Source of the DNA: Platerodrilus igneus
Lineage: Eukaryota > Arthropoda > Insecta > Coleoptera > Lycidae
Direction: 5' to 3'
NCBI GenBank assembly: GCA_036346225.1
Contig: JARFIW010001188.1
Location: 930,001-994,000, forward strand
DNA length: 64,000 nt
The stretch's first letter is position 1; each line of letters begins with the position of its first letter. Below are positions 1 through 10,870 of the stretch, one piece after another. The position numbers and the translations under genes were made by a program. The notes under the pieces were generated by a model, which was not told where the DNA came from, made no database searches, and worked only from the letters and a program-made list of their open reading frames with translations.

Positions 1-60
1 ATGGGACCTACACTTTACTTCTCACCCGAAGGAAGGCATATTTTTTTTTAAAATGTCGAT

Positions 61-154
61 CTAACATTTTTTAAGCGGCCCGTGTCGGCAATCAAACCTG
101 GGATATTGGGCTTAGCAGTCACACGCAAACCAACTAAGCCACGAAGCCGCCTCG
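61..154 (-). repeat. tRNA-derived SINE, copy 1
   Basis: Read on the minus strand, this stretch has a good polymerase III A box (TGGCTTAGTTGG, + positions 130-141) and a degenerate B box (GGTTTGATTGCC), spaced as in a tRNA, followed by CCGACACGG and the tail CTTAAAAAATGTTAG. The same tail and body order occur at 636-729, so this is a dispersed repeat and not a functional tRNA gene. No acceptor stem can be folded. The full 3' extent of the SINE is uncertain. Confidence 0.7.
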
Positions 155-635
155 TCTTTATATACCAATACATGTCCAAATGGAATCGTTAACATGTATA
201 AACAGATCTGTCATAGCATATAGTCAAATCAGGATCTAAATGTTGTTGCGTTGTTTGGCTACACCAAATTTTATTTCAATATTAGAATTAGAAGATATGT
301 ATTAGAATTCAGCGATGGAAAGCCTTTTTCATCCATAAATCAAGTTATTACCTGGGACGTTTATAAATATAGTTTCTTACGAACCTGAGAATAATAACCC
401 CATAGTTTATGGTATGTATTCCACATTAGCCCTAAATTTGATTTTACAATGCTCCACGCAAAGGTAGTACATTGTATAGGAAACGAGTTTTTTTTATCTG
501 GAAATTTTGAATTTTGTCGAACTCTTGCTATTCCAATCAAGGTAGAGATCTTTAACGTATGTGACAACACTCATACACGGGAGCTACATTTTATCTCTCA
601 TTCGAACGAGGGTGTATTTTTGTCAAATAAGCTCG
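155..635. other. Spacer without recognised gene
   Basis: AT-rich sequence between the two SINE copies. Only short open frames (under 70 codons) occur on both strands, they overlap each other, and none resembles a known family. Confidence 0.5.
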
Positions 636-729
636 CCTAACATTTTTTAAGCAGACTGTGTCGGGATTCGAACACAGGACCTTGGACATAGTAGTCACAT
701 ACATATCAATTTGCCACGGAGCCACCTCC
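636..729 (-). repeat. tRNA-derived SINE, copy 2
   Basis: This is the second minus-strand copy, in the same orientation as the one at 61-154. Its B box is very close to consensus (TGTTCGAATCCC, + positions 663-674). Its A box region (TGGCAAATTGATA) is more decayed. It shares the order GAGG-GGCT, A box, GTGACT, B box, CCGACAC and the tail CTTAAAAAATGTTAG with copy 1. The two copies each keep a different box in better condition, as expected for independent decay. Confidence 0.75.
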
Positions 730-1450
730 ATATTAGCCCACATTTCTTAGGTGAAAGGAATGTGATGTGGTTAGATGGTCAGCCATAAGAAGCGTGGAAT
801 GATACTACAGGCATGTGGGAGCGACGCATTTTAAAGTATAGGACTTGACTATCGGCTATCAAAGAGATCGAACGTGTATGCATGATAGTTTGGTGAAGTG
901 AACCCTTGCCCTCGTACTCAAAAAAACTATCTCGAACTCCGCCACAGTTTAGGCACATTTACTTCGCCTTTAGAATTTGTTCACGCATAGAAGAAATCAC
1001 CCACACACAACCCTGATCTAAAAACAAGTGGAGACTACTTCTGGTTCCACCCATAGATAAAAGGAGATCATCCGATACATAGGGAATAATGGGAACCAAA
1101 TTGCGCGCATATCCAGTAATGCTTGGAGAAGCTGCAGTATCATCGAAATACCATCGTATGAAAAAGTAGGAACAACCTAACCTCTGTCCTACATGTTTTG
1201 TTTAGGAATGCCTTCACCATTTTGAAGTCATTCTAATTTAAACGGTATCATGGTACTATCGTTCATTGCAAAATTAAAAAAAAATATTTTACAGGTACTC
1301 CATTTTTAAGTTGGTGTTTAAAATACTAATTATAATACGGTTTTAGCAAAATTCTCTTTACAGTAATTAGTTGCTTTGTTCAGTATCATTATTACTGGTA
1401 AATTATTAAATTGTAAAGATTGACTTTGCAGGTATGTTATTTTTTAAATC
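730..1450. other. Spacer without recognised gene
   Basis: No open frame with family resemblance and no repeat shared with the rest of the window was seen. It may contain the 5' part of the element that carries the THAP fragment downstream, but no terminal inverted repeat was found. Confidence 0.4.
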
Positions 1451-1456
1451 GGCCAT

Positions 1457-1845
1457 TGCGTTGTCAAAGGTTGTGAAAATGCGTGTTATACTAACATAAC
1501 TGATAACAACTATAGAAACAAAAATTTTTTTTTCGATTTCCTGATAAAGATCCAGAGCACAAACAACGATGGTTTGAAATAATGGATTTGCCTGTGGTTA
1601 AAAGTAGGCCATATTTGTGTGAAGACCATTTTGCGGAAGGAATAATTTTGCTGCACAATAGTAACTCGGCTATTAAATTTTGCATTACCAAAAAACACAC
1701 ATCAAGTGTCAACACTAATAGTAACATTTTAACACTTATTCCATCATTACATAATACAACTACCAGTAATTTTGTTTTATTACCTACAAACTGCAATAAT
1801 ATATCAACTGTTAATGGGGATTTTTCGGGCCCAATATGTCAGTAA
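1457..1845 (+). pseudogene. THAP zinc-finger fragment (probable P-element/THAP transposon)
   Basis: The THAP domain is a C2CH zinc-binding DNA-binding fold found at the N-terminus of P-element transposases and THAP proteins. Visible in order are CVVKGC (from 1457), which supplies the first Cys pair; the FRFP block just before the RW motif; the conserved Trp; and CEDHF, which supplies the last Cys and the His. A frameshift in the T run near 1527-1535 separates the first Cys pair from FRFP, so the domain is not translatable as it stands. The open frame from ATG 1582 runs on for 87 codons into low-complexity Asn/Thr/Ser-rich sequence and stops at 1845. Only the N-terminal domain is recognisable and no RNase-H-like transposase core follows. 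I am confident of the THAP call and less sure of the P-element origin. Confidence 0.72.
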
Positions 1846-2216
1846 CGAAAACATGATTCTACATTTGTAACTTCTGTTGTCTGCTATTGATGAAGCTCGT
1901 GTAGGTAATTTAACTCCGAAAAAAAAAAAGTTTACGAATTCAATAAAACAAAAACGCTCAATCGCCAAACTAAAATTATGTCAAAAGAACTCAAACACAA
2001 AATAAAAAAAGGATTTCAGGTATCTACAACAAAAATGTTTAGAAAATTAGAATCATATTTAGATTTCTTTGCTACCAATTTTATTAAAAGTACTTTTAAA
2101 AATGCTACCATCAAAAAACACACTTGAGTAACTTCTGATAAAGTATTATAATATACATAGTTATGAATTAGAAAAAAATCCATAAGAAGTTTTAAACTTG
2201 GAGTAAAGAGTACAGT
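1846..2216. other. AT-rich, Lys-rich relic sequence between THAP and LINE fragments
   Basis: Contains runs of A and short Lys-rich frames that may be the decayed continuation of the THAP element. No motif is clear enough to name. Confidence 0.35.
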
Positions 2217-2507
2217 TACAGAGAACTTCTTTCGCTTATGAATGTCGAAACTTTGGAATGTCCTCGTTTAAAATCAGATATATTTTTCTTTAATTTAATT
2301 CACGGTATTCTGAATTACCTATATGTGCTTCAAAGAATCGATTTTAATACAAACTTGATATTCAGGAAAAATGAAGTATTTAAACTATATAACTACACAC
2401 ATAATTATATTTATAATAGTCCCTTAAGAAGAATACAAAGAATGGTAATAATACTAACATTTTTGAAACTTCAAAATTTTTGCTCTTATAAAAGAATTCA
2501 CAACTAA
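2217..2507 (+). pseudogene. CR1/Jockey-type LINE ORF2, C-terminal end
   Basis: The frame starts upstream of ATG 2238 and reads YRELLSLMNVETLECPRLKS, then LIHGI, then a block ending in NSPLRRIQRM. This order (a leucine-rich 'L..L..RR' segment, an 'LYKILNG'-like segment, then 'TNYG.NSPI.RM'-like) is the conserved tail downstream of the reverse transcriptase in CR1/Jockey-group non-LTR retrotransposons. A frameshift follows RIQRM and the frame ends in an A-rich stretch. The RT domain itself is absent, so this is a 5'-truncated LINE, as is usual for these elements. Confidence 0.62.
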
Positions 2508-2515
2508 AATAAAGA

Positions 2516-3075
2516 AAAACTGGAAGATATTGAGTGATACATGTCTATAATAGATTTAATTAATTAACGAACAGAATTTCTTTATGTTGCAATTATTAGT
2601 GTTTAATTATTTGTTTAATTAAATTTGATATGATGAATATATCTGTATTATATTTATGATACAATAAGGTTATTTATTGATTCGTTATTTTGTACTGTTG
2701 CTCAGTGTGATGTATAATAAAGAATATTTATATTAATAAACCATTATTATTAATTTTTTCTGTTTAGCTCCCATTAATAATATTATCTAAAACTTTATTT
2801 TCAAAACTCAACAATATGTATGAAATAGGTTGAATTAAAATTCATTTATTTACCATATATACTTAAATGAAATTTTATTTAACCTGTTGATACATATTGT
2901 TGAGTTTCGAAAATAAGTCTTTAGGTAAATCTTATAGTATTAATATTTTGAATTTCCCGCTATTAGCTCCTGTTTTCTCCAGTAGTCCCTGAGGCGTCAC
3001 CGGTTTTAGCCGCCATTGTCGTCCCCACATTTTAACATGTTATTGGTGACTTTCTTGCTGTATGTTCTCTATGGT
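2516..3075 (+). repeat. Dispersed repeat R1, copy 1
   Basis: About 560 bp that match 12943-13487 in the same orientation over their whole length, including the central palindrome and the motif CACCGGTTTTAGCCGCCATT near the right end. Similarity fades past about 3075. The repeat lies just downstream of a LINE C-terminus here, and a different LINE C-terminus precedes the other copy. It could therefore be a 3' UTR shared by related LINEs or an independent non-autonomous element. Confidence 0.85.
2787..2924. repeat. 138-bp palindrome inside R1 copy 1
   Basis: Arms of about 60 nt read CTAAAACTTTATTTTC...CATTTA and the reverse complement, around a short AT-rich centre. The arms contain ACTCAACAATATGTATG and its complement. 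It could fold into a long hairpin and has the look of a MITE inserted in the ancestor of both R1 copies. The copy at 13196-13334 is better preserved. Confidence 0.85.
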
Positions 3076-4903
3076 TTCATCCAAAAACCAGGTAAACCTC
3101 TGATTTATTGCCAATTTGTAGACTTTATCCCTGACGGCAATACTGTAACGAATATATATTCTATAGCACCATTTTTTCAAGAATCGCATCAGTATAATTT
3201 TATTCTGTGGTATTTAATTCTCGTATTTGATACTGTTATATCTAAAAGAAACAATTCCATAATGAAACAGGAAATCATGTTCGCTTAAATAACTTAAATG
3301 CTTTACCCAGAGATATTTAATAATAATATACTTTCAAGAAACATATTTATAAGGGGTCTAGTCGTTTGTGTTGCCTAACTTGCAGGCGGATTATTCCCTT
3401 TCATTTGTTAGAATTAGAATAGCGCGTGCGTGAATACGGTCACGGGGTGATGCGCCACGCAGATAAGCGGTCCCGTACTTGTACGGTACGAATAAGAAAG
3501 TCGGCCATTGCTTTTGAGAATGTAGTTCAGATTGGATAGTACAAAACAAATGAGTTCTCAGGCTTTGCATAAATGGGGCCTCAGAATAGGCGTGCTGTGA
3601 TGTAGTAGTTTAAAATTGATTCGTGTCGGTACTTGTTAACGGTAAGATCGCATTAATCAAATAATTTATAAAATATCTTTATTCCTTTAGCGCATGATGA
3701 AATGACGTAAAACAAATGATGTAGTAACATAATGATATAGTAAGATAATGATATATTCGAATAAAGAGATTGGAACAATACTCGTTTGTTAAGGCAACTA
3801 CAGCTGTTGTTTGGTATTTTGTTACAACCATTTGATAAGCAGATTTCAGAAGACGTGCGTCGCAGTTTGGTAACTAGGGATGACGACCTCATCAAATACA
3901 GGTATCAAACCTTTTTTTGTTATGTTTGTGAGAACTCGAGTGTGCTCACACAAATTGTATTCAGGGATTGCTTGGTTAAATTAAATTTTGTGCATAAAGA
4001 ACAGCGTGGAAGATTATTGTCACGAAATGCTATTATAATAATTTTGTAAGATATGCAGAAATTCAAATGTTAAAAAGATGAGACTTCAAAGTCCATTTCC
4101 CGTTTTCTAGAAAATTACTTGTAGATGTCAAATTTTTATAAGCTCATAATACCTGAATTAATTGAAAAGTTGTTTGTCCAAGTTAACTGCACGTGATTCA
4201 AGTTTTTTTAAGAAATAATTTAAACTCAATGTGAAACATATGTAAGCCAATAATCAGATCTGGGTATTTCGTAGTAAAAACTTGTTATAAAATGTTATTA
4301 ACTTAAGGTCTTGTTATGTCAAGGCAGATGTATAGAGAAACCAATTTTATCATTTCATTTTTGTAAACATATTTAAAGCAAAAAACGAAAAGAGAGAAAC
4401 TATATTAAATTTTATTTTTATTCCATGCACAATTAATTTTTACAAAAATTTTTTAAAGAAAATAAATCTTTGAATAATGAAAGTATACGAATGCTGAAGT
4501 AATTTAAAAAGCACAGATATGCCACCACTGATTTGTTCTAGTAATTCATTTTTGATTTAAATATCTTTGGTGTGGTAATCTTAACATTATCCACCTGTAA
4601 TTATTAGTCTGTTTTTTTATTAGAAAGCACAAACTGTGTCTTTCTAATAGAGAATTTGTTGTGTATTTTTTCTTTCAGGATCATCGAGATCGGAGAGGTT
4701 GTAAGTATGCTCCAGAGGTGTCCAGATACATTAGTTCAGTAAGTTGTAAGTTTTTTATTGTGTTTAATCCCATGAGTTTCTGTATCTTCTCATAGGAGTA
4801 ATGAATTTTTAGTGTTATCATCCATACAGATACAGTGGCGCTCAACCCATTTTCTTTTTATTAATTTATTGCAGAGTTTAGACCATCCCCACACCCTTTC
4901 TCA
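3076..4903. other. Unassigned region with weak exon-like frames
   Basis: No family could be recognised. A 90-codon frame at 3016-3288 begins inside repeat R1 and is probably spurious. A plus-strand frame at 3786-4049 contains CAG/GTATCA near 3900, which looks like a splice donor, and TTTCTTTCAG near 4680 looks like an acceptor, but the peptide resembles nothing I know. A 30-nt imperfect hairpin with ATTAGAAAG/CTTTCTAAT arms lies at 4619-4648. I see no support for a real gene. Confidence 0.35.
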
Positions 4904-7900
4904 TTGTTCACCCTTGGGGTAATTCCCAGACTTAGCCGCGAACAATTAAAGCTTCACTTGTATCCAACTAGAGGAGGCCATAAAAAAAAGGTTTCACTGA
5001 CGCCACTAACGAGTGGAAGCAAAAATATTACACTGACGCCCAACCAACATAGTCGTGCAGTAAAGAAATTAAAAATTGTTTCAACACTTGCAACCGAATT
5101 TGGTCACCTAACTATTTACGTCCAGGGTTATACACTAATTGGCAACACGGATAAGACGTAACGGTTAGCGCTCTAACAAAAGGCCGGTTTCCATAAAACT
5201 GGCTAATTAAACTAATTTTCATCGATTGCGTAATTCATATTTCTGTTCATCGTTTAATCAGCTTTTAAATCAAAACATATAAAAATTTTATCCCCAAAAC
5301 TAAAAACATCTTTCAAATTTGCATTTAGACTCCTCTGTTACTAACCTCTTAGGTTTTGACATTTTAAAATAAATTGTTGGCGCCACCTTACCATTTATAC
5401 GGTACATAACATATTTCATAATACCTTAAAAAGAAACAACATGGTGACTTCCTTATACAGCACGTGTTTTAGTAAATTAATTATTCATACAGAAAATGCC
5501 AATATAGTATAGTTAAAATTGTAGTTTCTGTAAGTGATAACGAGATTTTCACTTATTTTGAGAAAGATTTTATATAACTAATTTATCTAATTTGCATTAC
5601 TAAAAATGGTTATTTTTATACGAAATTTGTTAGTAAGTTATAATTAGCATATTATTGACGTGATAGGGGGTCACAAGACGTCATTTAAACCCAAATTCTA
5701 CAAATAAATTCCCCCAAAATATAAAAGAATCCTGAAAAAACGGAAATTTCTGCAAATTTATGGTTACGATCTGTATAATACAAGGGTACTTTTATTCATT
5801 AAAATGTACTAGCGAAAAATGAAATTGCGCATGTATAAATAATTACCCTGTATGATATAAGCGTATTGTAAATAAATAGTAAGTAACGTAAGTTGAATAT
5901 GTAAAAATAATTAATAGTAAAATACCGTAAGATGCATTTAAATACGAACGCAAATCAATCATTATAAGAAAAATACAAAGCCATTTATTTTCACTTATTA
6001 ATTATCAATACATTTTTGATAAAAATGCTTTTCATTTGCTGTAAATAACTAGCTTTACGCATTTAAGATAAAAACTACAATCTTGTTAAAAAACCCAACT
6101 CTAACCTTAATAGGTGTATTAAAAACATGTTTTAATGTTTAAAGCAAATATGTTTATAAAATGCAACCCCTTTTGCATTTAAAAGCAATTACAGTTTAAA
6201 TTAACTACCTTGTGGATTATAAAAATTTATTTTAAATAAAGAATTTTTTAGAATATTAGGAATATAAAGAGATAAGTCATCAGTATTTAGAGATAGGTAA
6301 ATATTTAATAGAATATTTATTTCGAGAAGGGGCCGGAACAGAAAAAACCCACAAAGTCGAAGAAATCCGATAAAATTAATTATTCTTTGCATTAGTATGC
6401 GGCGTTACAATAATCGTTTATGTGTTAAACAAGAACAAACAGCGCGCGTCACAAATAACTTAAACGAGATGACCCCGCGATTTTAGACGCTAATAAATTT
6501 TACTGTAAAACCTTGCATCATAATGTTCTATACTATTCTACAACCTTCTGAATATAGATAATTTGGGTATATAAGGAAGCGATTATTAAAAACGGGGGTT
6601 GATTCGATTCATTCGCTTCCTAAATTCATGGCAAAATATTATTTTGATATAAGTTGCAGGCTGTTGCTTTGCGAAGAGGTATTTGAAGTGTGCAGTAAGC
6701 ATACCTTAATTTAATAATTATTATGTTACAATGTGTACAGAAGTGATGCTTTAAATGCAATTTACATAAAAAATGGAATTTATTAAATTGCAATGAAGAG
6801 GGAAAATTCTTTAACATACTGCTATTTTAAAATTTTTATTAAATAATCAAAAGGAAGATTTACCCAAAAAAATGTACCTTTGTGACTGCTGTTTGAAATG
6901 AGGATTTTAAATATAGAAAATCTTGTAAGCTAATTTAATGTCAATTTAAAATAAAAAGATATTTAATTACGAGAAACGTTTTTGTGGATTCTGCAAGTAT
7001 TACTTATAGATTTATTTTTAACTGATATTGAAGTATTTGTATTTAAGTTGAGGTAGAATAAGAAGTGTTAATTATATAATTTTGTCTTTGTGAGGATTTC
7101 TGCCAGGAAAGTTTGTGTTCAGAGTTGGATATACTATGACCTTTTAATAGATTATCTGTCAAGAAATGTTTTTGGCCAAAACAAATCTTACAAGCATGGA
7201 AATAATAACCAGGTAAACCATACATAAAAAGAAGAAATTTAATTCTGTTAATTTAAAATAAGGTAAGAAACATTTTTTTTAGAAATTACTTTATGTTTGA
7301 AAGAAACGATGTTGTAAATGTTCTATATACTTTTGTATGAGAGAAAATATTTTATATTGTATAAATGCTTTGTTTGTGATATTGCTGTTTGATTTCATTT
7401 TGAAAACTCCGTCAATTCCGTTGAGCTAGACAAGCAAAGTTAAAAAAGAAGGTAAATGAACAATTTTAAGTTTTACAATTTGCAGTATTTGTGTCACAGT
7501 ACTTTTTTAGTAGCTCTCCAAAGCGAGGCGTTGTCTCAGCACTATTTTAGCGACGCTCCAACGTGGGTCTTATCACATCACTCTTTAAACAACTTAAAAG
7601 ATTAACTAATTTAAAGTTGCATTAGAAAAAGTCAAAGTACAAAATATTGTTGGCAAACAAACAATGTCATAAGCAAACATAGATAATAATAATTATATAA
7701 AACGAGTCAAAATTGAAGTTAAAGGAATTCATAAAATTAAAAGAACTAAGGCAAAGAACCAGTTAGTCCGCTATAAGATTCCTGTTATTCTTTATAACGG
7801 AAAAAGATGCGAGTGGATATTACTAAGATTTTTGCGTTTCAATTGGTTACGTTCTGTCCCTGAAATTCAAATAAGTGTTTATTCAACATCCTGTAGGTTT

Positions 7901-8826
7901 TAGTACCACATGCAATTATTATTTAGACATAGCAAATTACTTCTTCAATATAACATAACTGTTTACTTATCAATAACATTTGCTTCAAAAATATTATTAT
8001 AGTATTGAAAATTTGATATCTATTTCATCAAAAAATTTTGTCGTTAAAGATTGTCAGGTGCTCCAAAAAGGTTAAATGTATATGCCTCATCAACAGCTTT
8101 GTTTACTAAAGTAATTATTTTTGCAATAAGTTACAAATTTTTTCATGCTTACTACAAGGTTGAGGACGAATATGCTTCAATCATAATAGAATCTTATGAT
8201 CATACTGAAAATAGCAACCTATGTTACAACAAGCTCTAGGAATCTGCAAAGCTGGTTGCAAACCATCATAGTTGGTTAGGCACACAGCCAAGAGTTTAAC
8301 GACGTTTCATGTTTATCAAGGCAGTACACTCCGTCCTCTTGTCAACAGATGATGTTTTAGAAAGTATTGTTCAAGTGGGTGTTTTGGACAACAGCAAATG
8401 TTCTTTTAAAAACACGATTTCTGGGAAGTTTTATCGGAACATCGACGAGTTTCAAGCGAAACCACGATCAAAAGAAGGATTATTACTGTGCCGATTTTCC
8501 GCGAATGAGGTTATTGGGGTTAAAACAATGACCCCAGGCGATACAAATATTGCGTGAATAAGAGCGCAAGGTTTTATTTTGTGGCGATTCTTTACTTTTC
8601 AAGGAACGTGCTTCGCTTTGTAACTTTGCAGTGTAAATGCTATACGGTTACAACAGTTCGTCGTGTCTATTCTAAAAATGAATAGCATCCTTAATATGGA
8701 ATTTTGAAAATATAGTAACCACGATATACTGGAATGTCAAAATTTATCTTTATTATTTATTATTTATATTTGGATGTACTGTGGTGGACCTTGACGATTT
8801 GCGAGCTGTAGCCTCAGACTTATCAG
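4904..8826. other. AT-rich stretch without recognised gene
   Basis: The open frames are short (60-90 codons), on both strands and without known motifs. The longest are plus-strand frames at 4904-5161, 8051-8239 and 8309-8557. The last two lie just upstream of the Penelope-like reverse transcriptase and could be remains of its N-terminal part, but I see no diagnostic motif. Long A and T runs are common throughout. Confidence 0.4.
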
Positions 8827-9719
8827 TTATCACAGTGGTTGTCAAATGAACTTAAGAATTTAAAGATAGATAGTTTGGCTTTACAAAACTCTCTAAAGTT
8901 TATTAATAAAATGAAGGATATCACATTAGAAGAGAACGAAATCTTAATTTCATTTGACGTCAGCTCATTATTCCCTAGTGCTCCTATACCACGTACTTTG
9001 ACATATATAAAGGATGCTCTAATAGATAGTTACGTTCATGACGATAAAATCTAAGAATTTATCAAGCTTGTTTCACACTGCATGTCCCAGAACTGTTTTC
9101 AATTTAACAACAAATTGTACGAACAATATGAAGGGACAGCAACGGGAAACAGTCTTTCACCATTCATAGCTAATTTGTGTATGCGTGCTTTGAAACTGAA
9201 TTTAAAGGGAATTCCAAATACTTCCCAAGAATATGGGTAAGGTACGTGGATGACATTTTTGCGGTTTTTGACACTTCCAAAACAAATGTTGATGATTTCC
9301 ATAATGAATTAAATTCAAAATTAAAAGCATAATATTTACATACGAACTAGAGAATAATGTGCAATTGCCATTTCTAGATGTACTAGTAATTAGAAACGAT
9401 AAGAAACTAGAATTTGATATTTATAGGAAAGGAACTAATGTGAATCGTTTTATTTTATCCTCCTCCAACCACAGTTTACAACATAAACTGGCGGTTTTTA
9501 ATTTTTTTGTGAACAGATTAATTAATTTGCCTTTAAATAACCAAAGGTTTGATAAGAAGCTTGCACTTATTAAACAAATAGTGATTCACAATTGATTCTC
9601 TGCAGTTATCTTCGACTTTGTAACCTAGCACCACTAATAAATTAGTCAAATTTGTCAAACTTCCTTTTCACAGCACTACTAAAGGTCATAATAAAATATT
9701 TAAGCAAATTCAATTTTAA
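8827..9719 (+). pseudogene. Penelope-like element reverse transcriptase (broken)
   Basis: Penelope-like elements encode a reverse transcriptase related to telomerase, usually joined to a GIY-YIG endonuclease. The order of motifs fits this group: a segment ending in ILISFDVSSLFPSAPI (RT motif A, catalytic Asp), then GTATGNSLSPFIANL (motif B), then RYVDDIFAVF (motif C, catalytic YVDD at 9243-9254), then PFLDVLVIR and a SSSNHSLQHK block (motifs D/E), and finally a FVKLPFH segment near 9640-9665. The frame is broken by a stop at 9052-9054, a frameshift near 9190, a stop near 9330 and a further shift after 9595. No GIY-YIG domain is visible downstream, where the gypsy LTR begins 18 nt later. The C-terminus was probably lost when the two elements came together. 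Confidence 0.88.
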
Positions 9720-9736
9720 AATGCTTAGAATAATAC

Positions 9737-10268
9737 TGTAGCGGATCACTACTACCGTGTTTCACTAATTTAAAACAAGTAATAACAAGAGTTTTTATTA
9801 CTCACTGTTCAGAAGTCTAATTAACAGTATATGCTTTATTTATAGATGTTTTCAGTCCAATTAACGATGAAACACTATCACACTAATGAATTTACAAGCA
9901 CTAATATCTTCTTAAACTAAATTCTTAACCATAGGTCTATTAACAACACTAACACACTATTTATTTATTACACTTTTGTCTATGTATGTATTCTACAAGC
10001 TGCATGTACATTAGACACGTTCACATAATATAACATTTATGTTTACTCTTGGACTTCCAAAAGCTCAACTATTTAACTTTACACGATATAATTTATATTC
10101 GACATTCTGATATAGACTGAACTTCTTTATTAGCAGTCTTATTTATACCCTGAATTAAAAGAATGATTCATACTCCAGTACTTGCTAGAAAATTCTTGGT
10201 CCCTGGAGAATATACGGTGCTTACGGCGTTTGTGTGTTTGAAGGGTTGCCTAATAGTAGCTCGCAACA
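9737..10268 (-). repeat. 3' LTR of the macrodomain-bearing Ty3/gypsy element
   Basis: On the minus strand this begins TGTTGCGAGC directly after a polypurine tract and ends GATCCGCTACA, which gives TG...CA ends and a length of 532 bp. It is clearly similar along its length to the solo LTR at 54316-57494, which supports both boundaries. Shared blocks include GTATGAATCAT, AATTCAGGGTAT and CGTGTAAAGTTA. A TATAAATA box lies at + 10140-10147 and an AATAAA-type polyadenylation signal near 9961. The 5' half of the element is missing, so no target duplication can be checked. Confidence 0.85.
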
Positions 10269-10281
10269 CTACCCCCTCTTT
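10269..10281 (-). promoter_or_regulatory. Polypurine tract
   Basis: AAAGAGGGGGTAG on the minus strand sits immediately before the LTR start TGTTGCG. It is the expected primer site for plus-strand DNA synthesis. The last codons of one reading frame (VLKRG, then TAG) overlap it, so the upstream ORF seems to end exactly at the LTR. Confidence 0.75.
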
Positions 10282-10437
10282 AAGACCGTTACGTCTCGTA
10301 ACTGTAAATACTTTTTGACGCCAATTTGATGACTGATGACGGTATCGGCAGCTATATCCTCTGGTGCATCCACCACTTCGTTGGAAATAACAGTTAACAC
10401 TCTTTTCTTGGTCTTGGTAAGCAACCGGTTGATAACA
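10282..10437 (-). pseudogene. Tail of the gypsy ORF after the macrodomain
   Basis: This short minus-strand segment between the macrodomain and the polypurine tract reads through in one frame as a charged tail with the blocks DAPEDIAADTVISHQIG and VKKYLQLRDVTVLKRG. The frame differs from that of the upstream macrodomain half, so there is a shift near 10440. I do not recognise a domain in it. Confidence 0.5.
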
Positions 10438-10870
10438 ACAGACAAGGACCTGGACATTGGTTCCCTGGAAAACTACTTCCAGCATATTTCAGACTATCCT
10501 CCAATCTAAGCGATCCAATTCACAGCCTAACTAGGGTACCGCTAATTTCGTTACTCCATTTTCATCATCTAAGCCTTAAGATTTAGCAAAGCCTCCCATT
10601 GGTGTCCATAACTAGGTCTCTGCCATAAAGAATTTTTGGTGACCAGATAGTAAACATAACGATTTGTATCCTGAAGGACCAAAGCTTTTCCTACAGTTGG
10701 CTGCTGTTGTACTAATTCATCCACACATCCAAACTTTTTCTTGAAAACAACAGCTATTCCTCTTGACATTTGCAGGTCCTGAGCTACGCAATGTGCAAGG
10801 GAATACTCTTCTGGTGCTCTAAACAGATCTTGCTGTTTTTCAACAACAACCCCAAATGTCACCTTAGCGG
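10438..10870 (-). pseudogene. OARD1/TARG1-type macrodomain fused to gypsy Pol
   Basis: Macrodomains of the TARG1 (OARD1) type bind ADP-ribose and remove it from modified acidic residues. The match covers the whole domain: QQDLF (in place of GDLF), YSLAHCVAQD, SRGIAVVFKKKFG, RYVYYLVTK, ENGVTKLAVP, LGCELDRLDW and NVQVLV, in the family's order and spacing over about 140 residues. The lysine of LVTK (codon near 10635-10637) and the aspartate of LDRL (codon 10513-10515) correspond to the two catalytic residues known in human TARG1. The first half is in the same open frame as the end of integrase (ORF 11045 down to 10569), so the domain was part of Pol rather than a separate gene. The copy is dead: a frameshift near 10570, a TAG before LGCELD and a TGA after WRIV. 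It sits where some retroelements carry env. Its role is unknown. Confidence 0.85.

Noticed and set aside
61..729. Functional tRNA genes
   Set aside because: The box elements are there, but no acceptor stem or anticodon arm pairs properly and both copies share a non-tRNA tail. They are SINEs.
3786..4900. Spliced host gene with exons near 3786-3900 and 4680
   Set aside because: The donor-like and acceptor-like sites are plausible but the peptides have no recognisable homology and there is no other exon with coding character.
10438..10870. Macrodomain as an independent host gene or a chance neighbour of the gypsy element
   Set aside because: Its first half is in the integrase reading frame without a stop, and the polypurine tract and LTR follow within about 160 bp. 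It was therefore inside the element.
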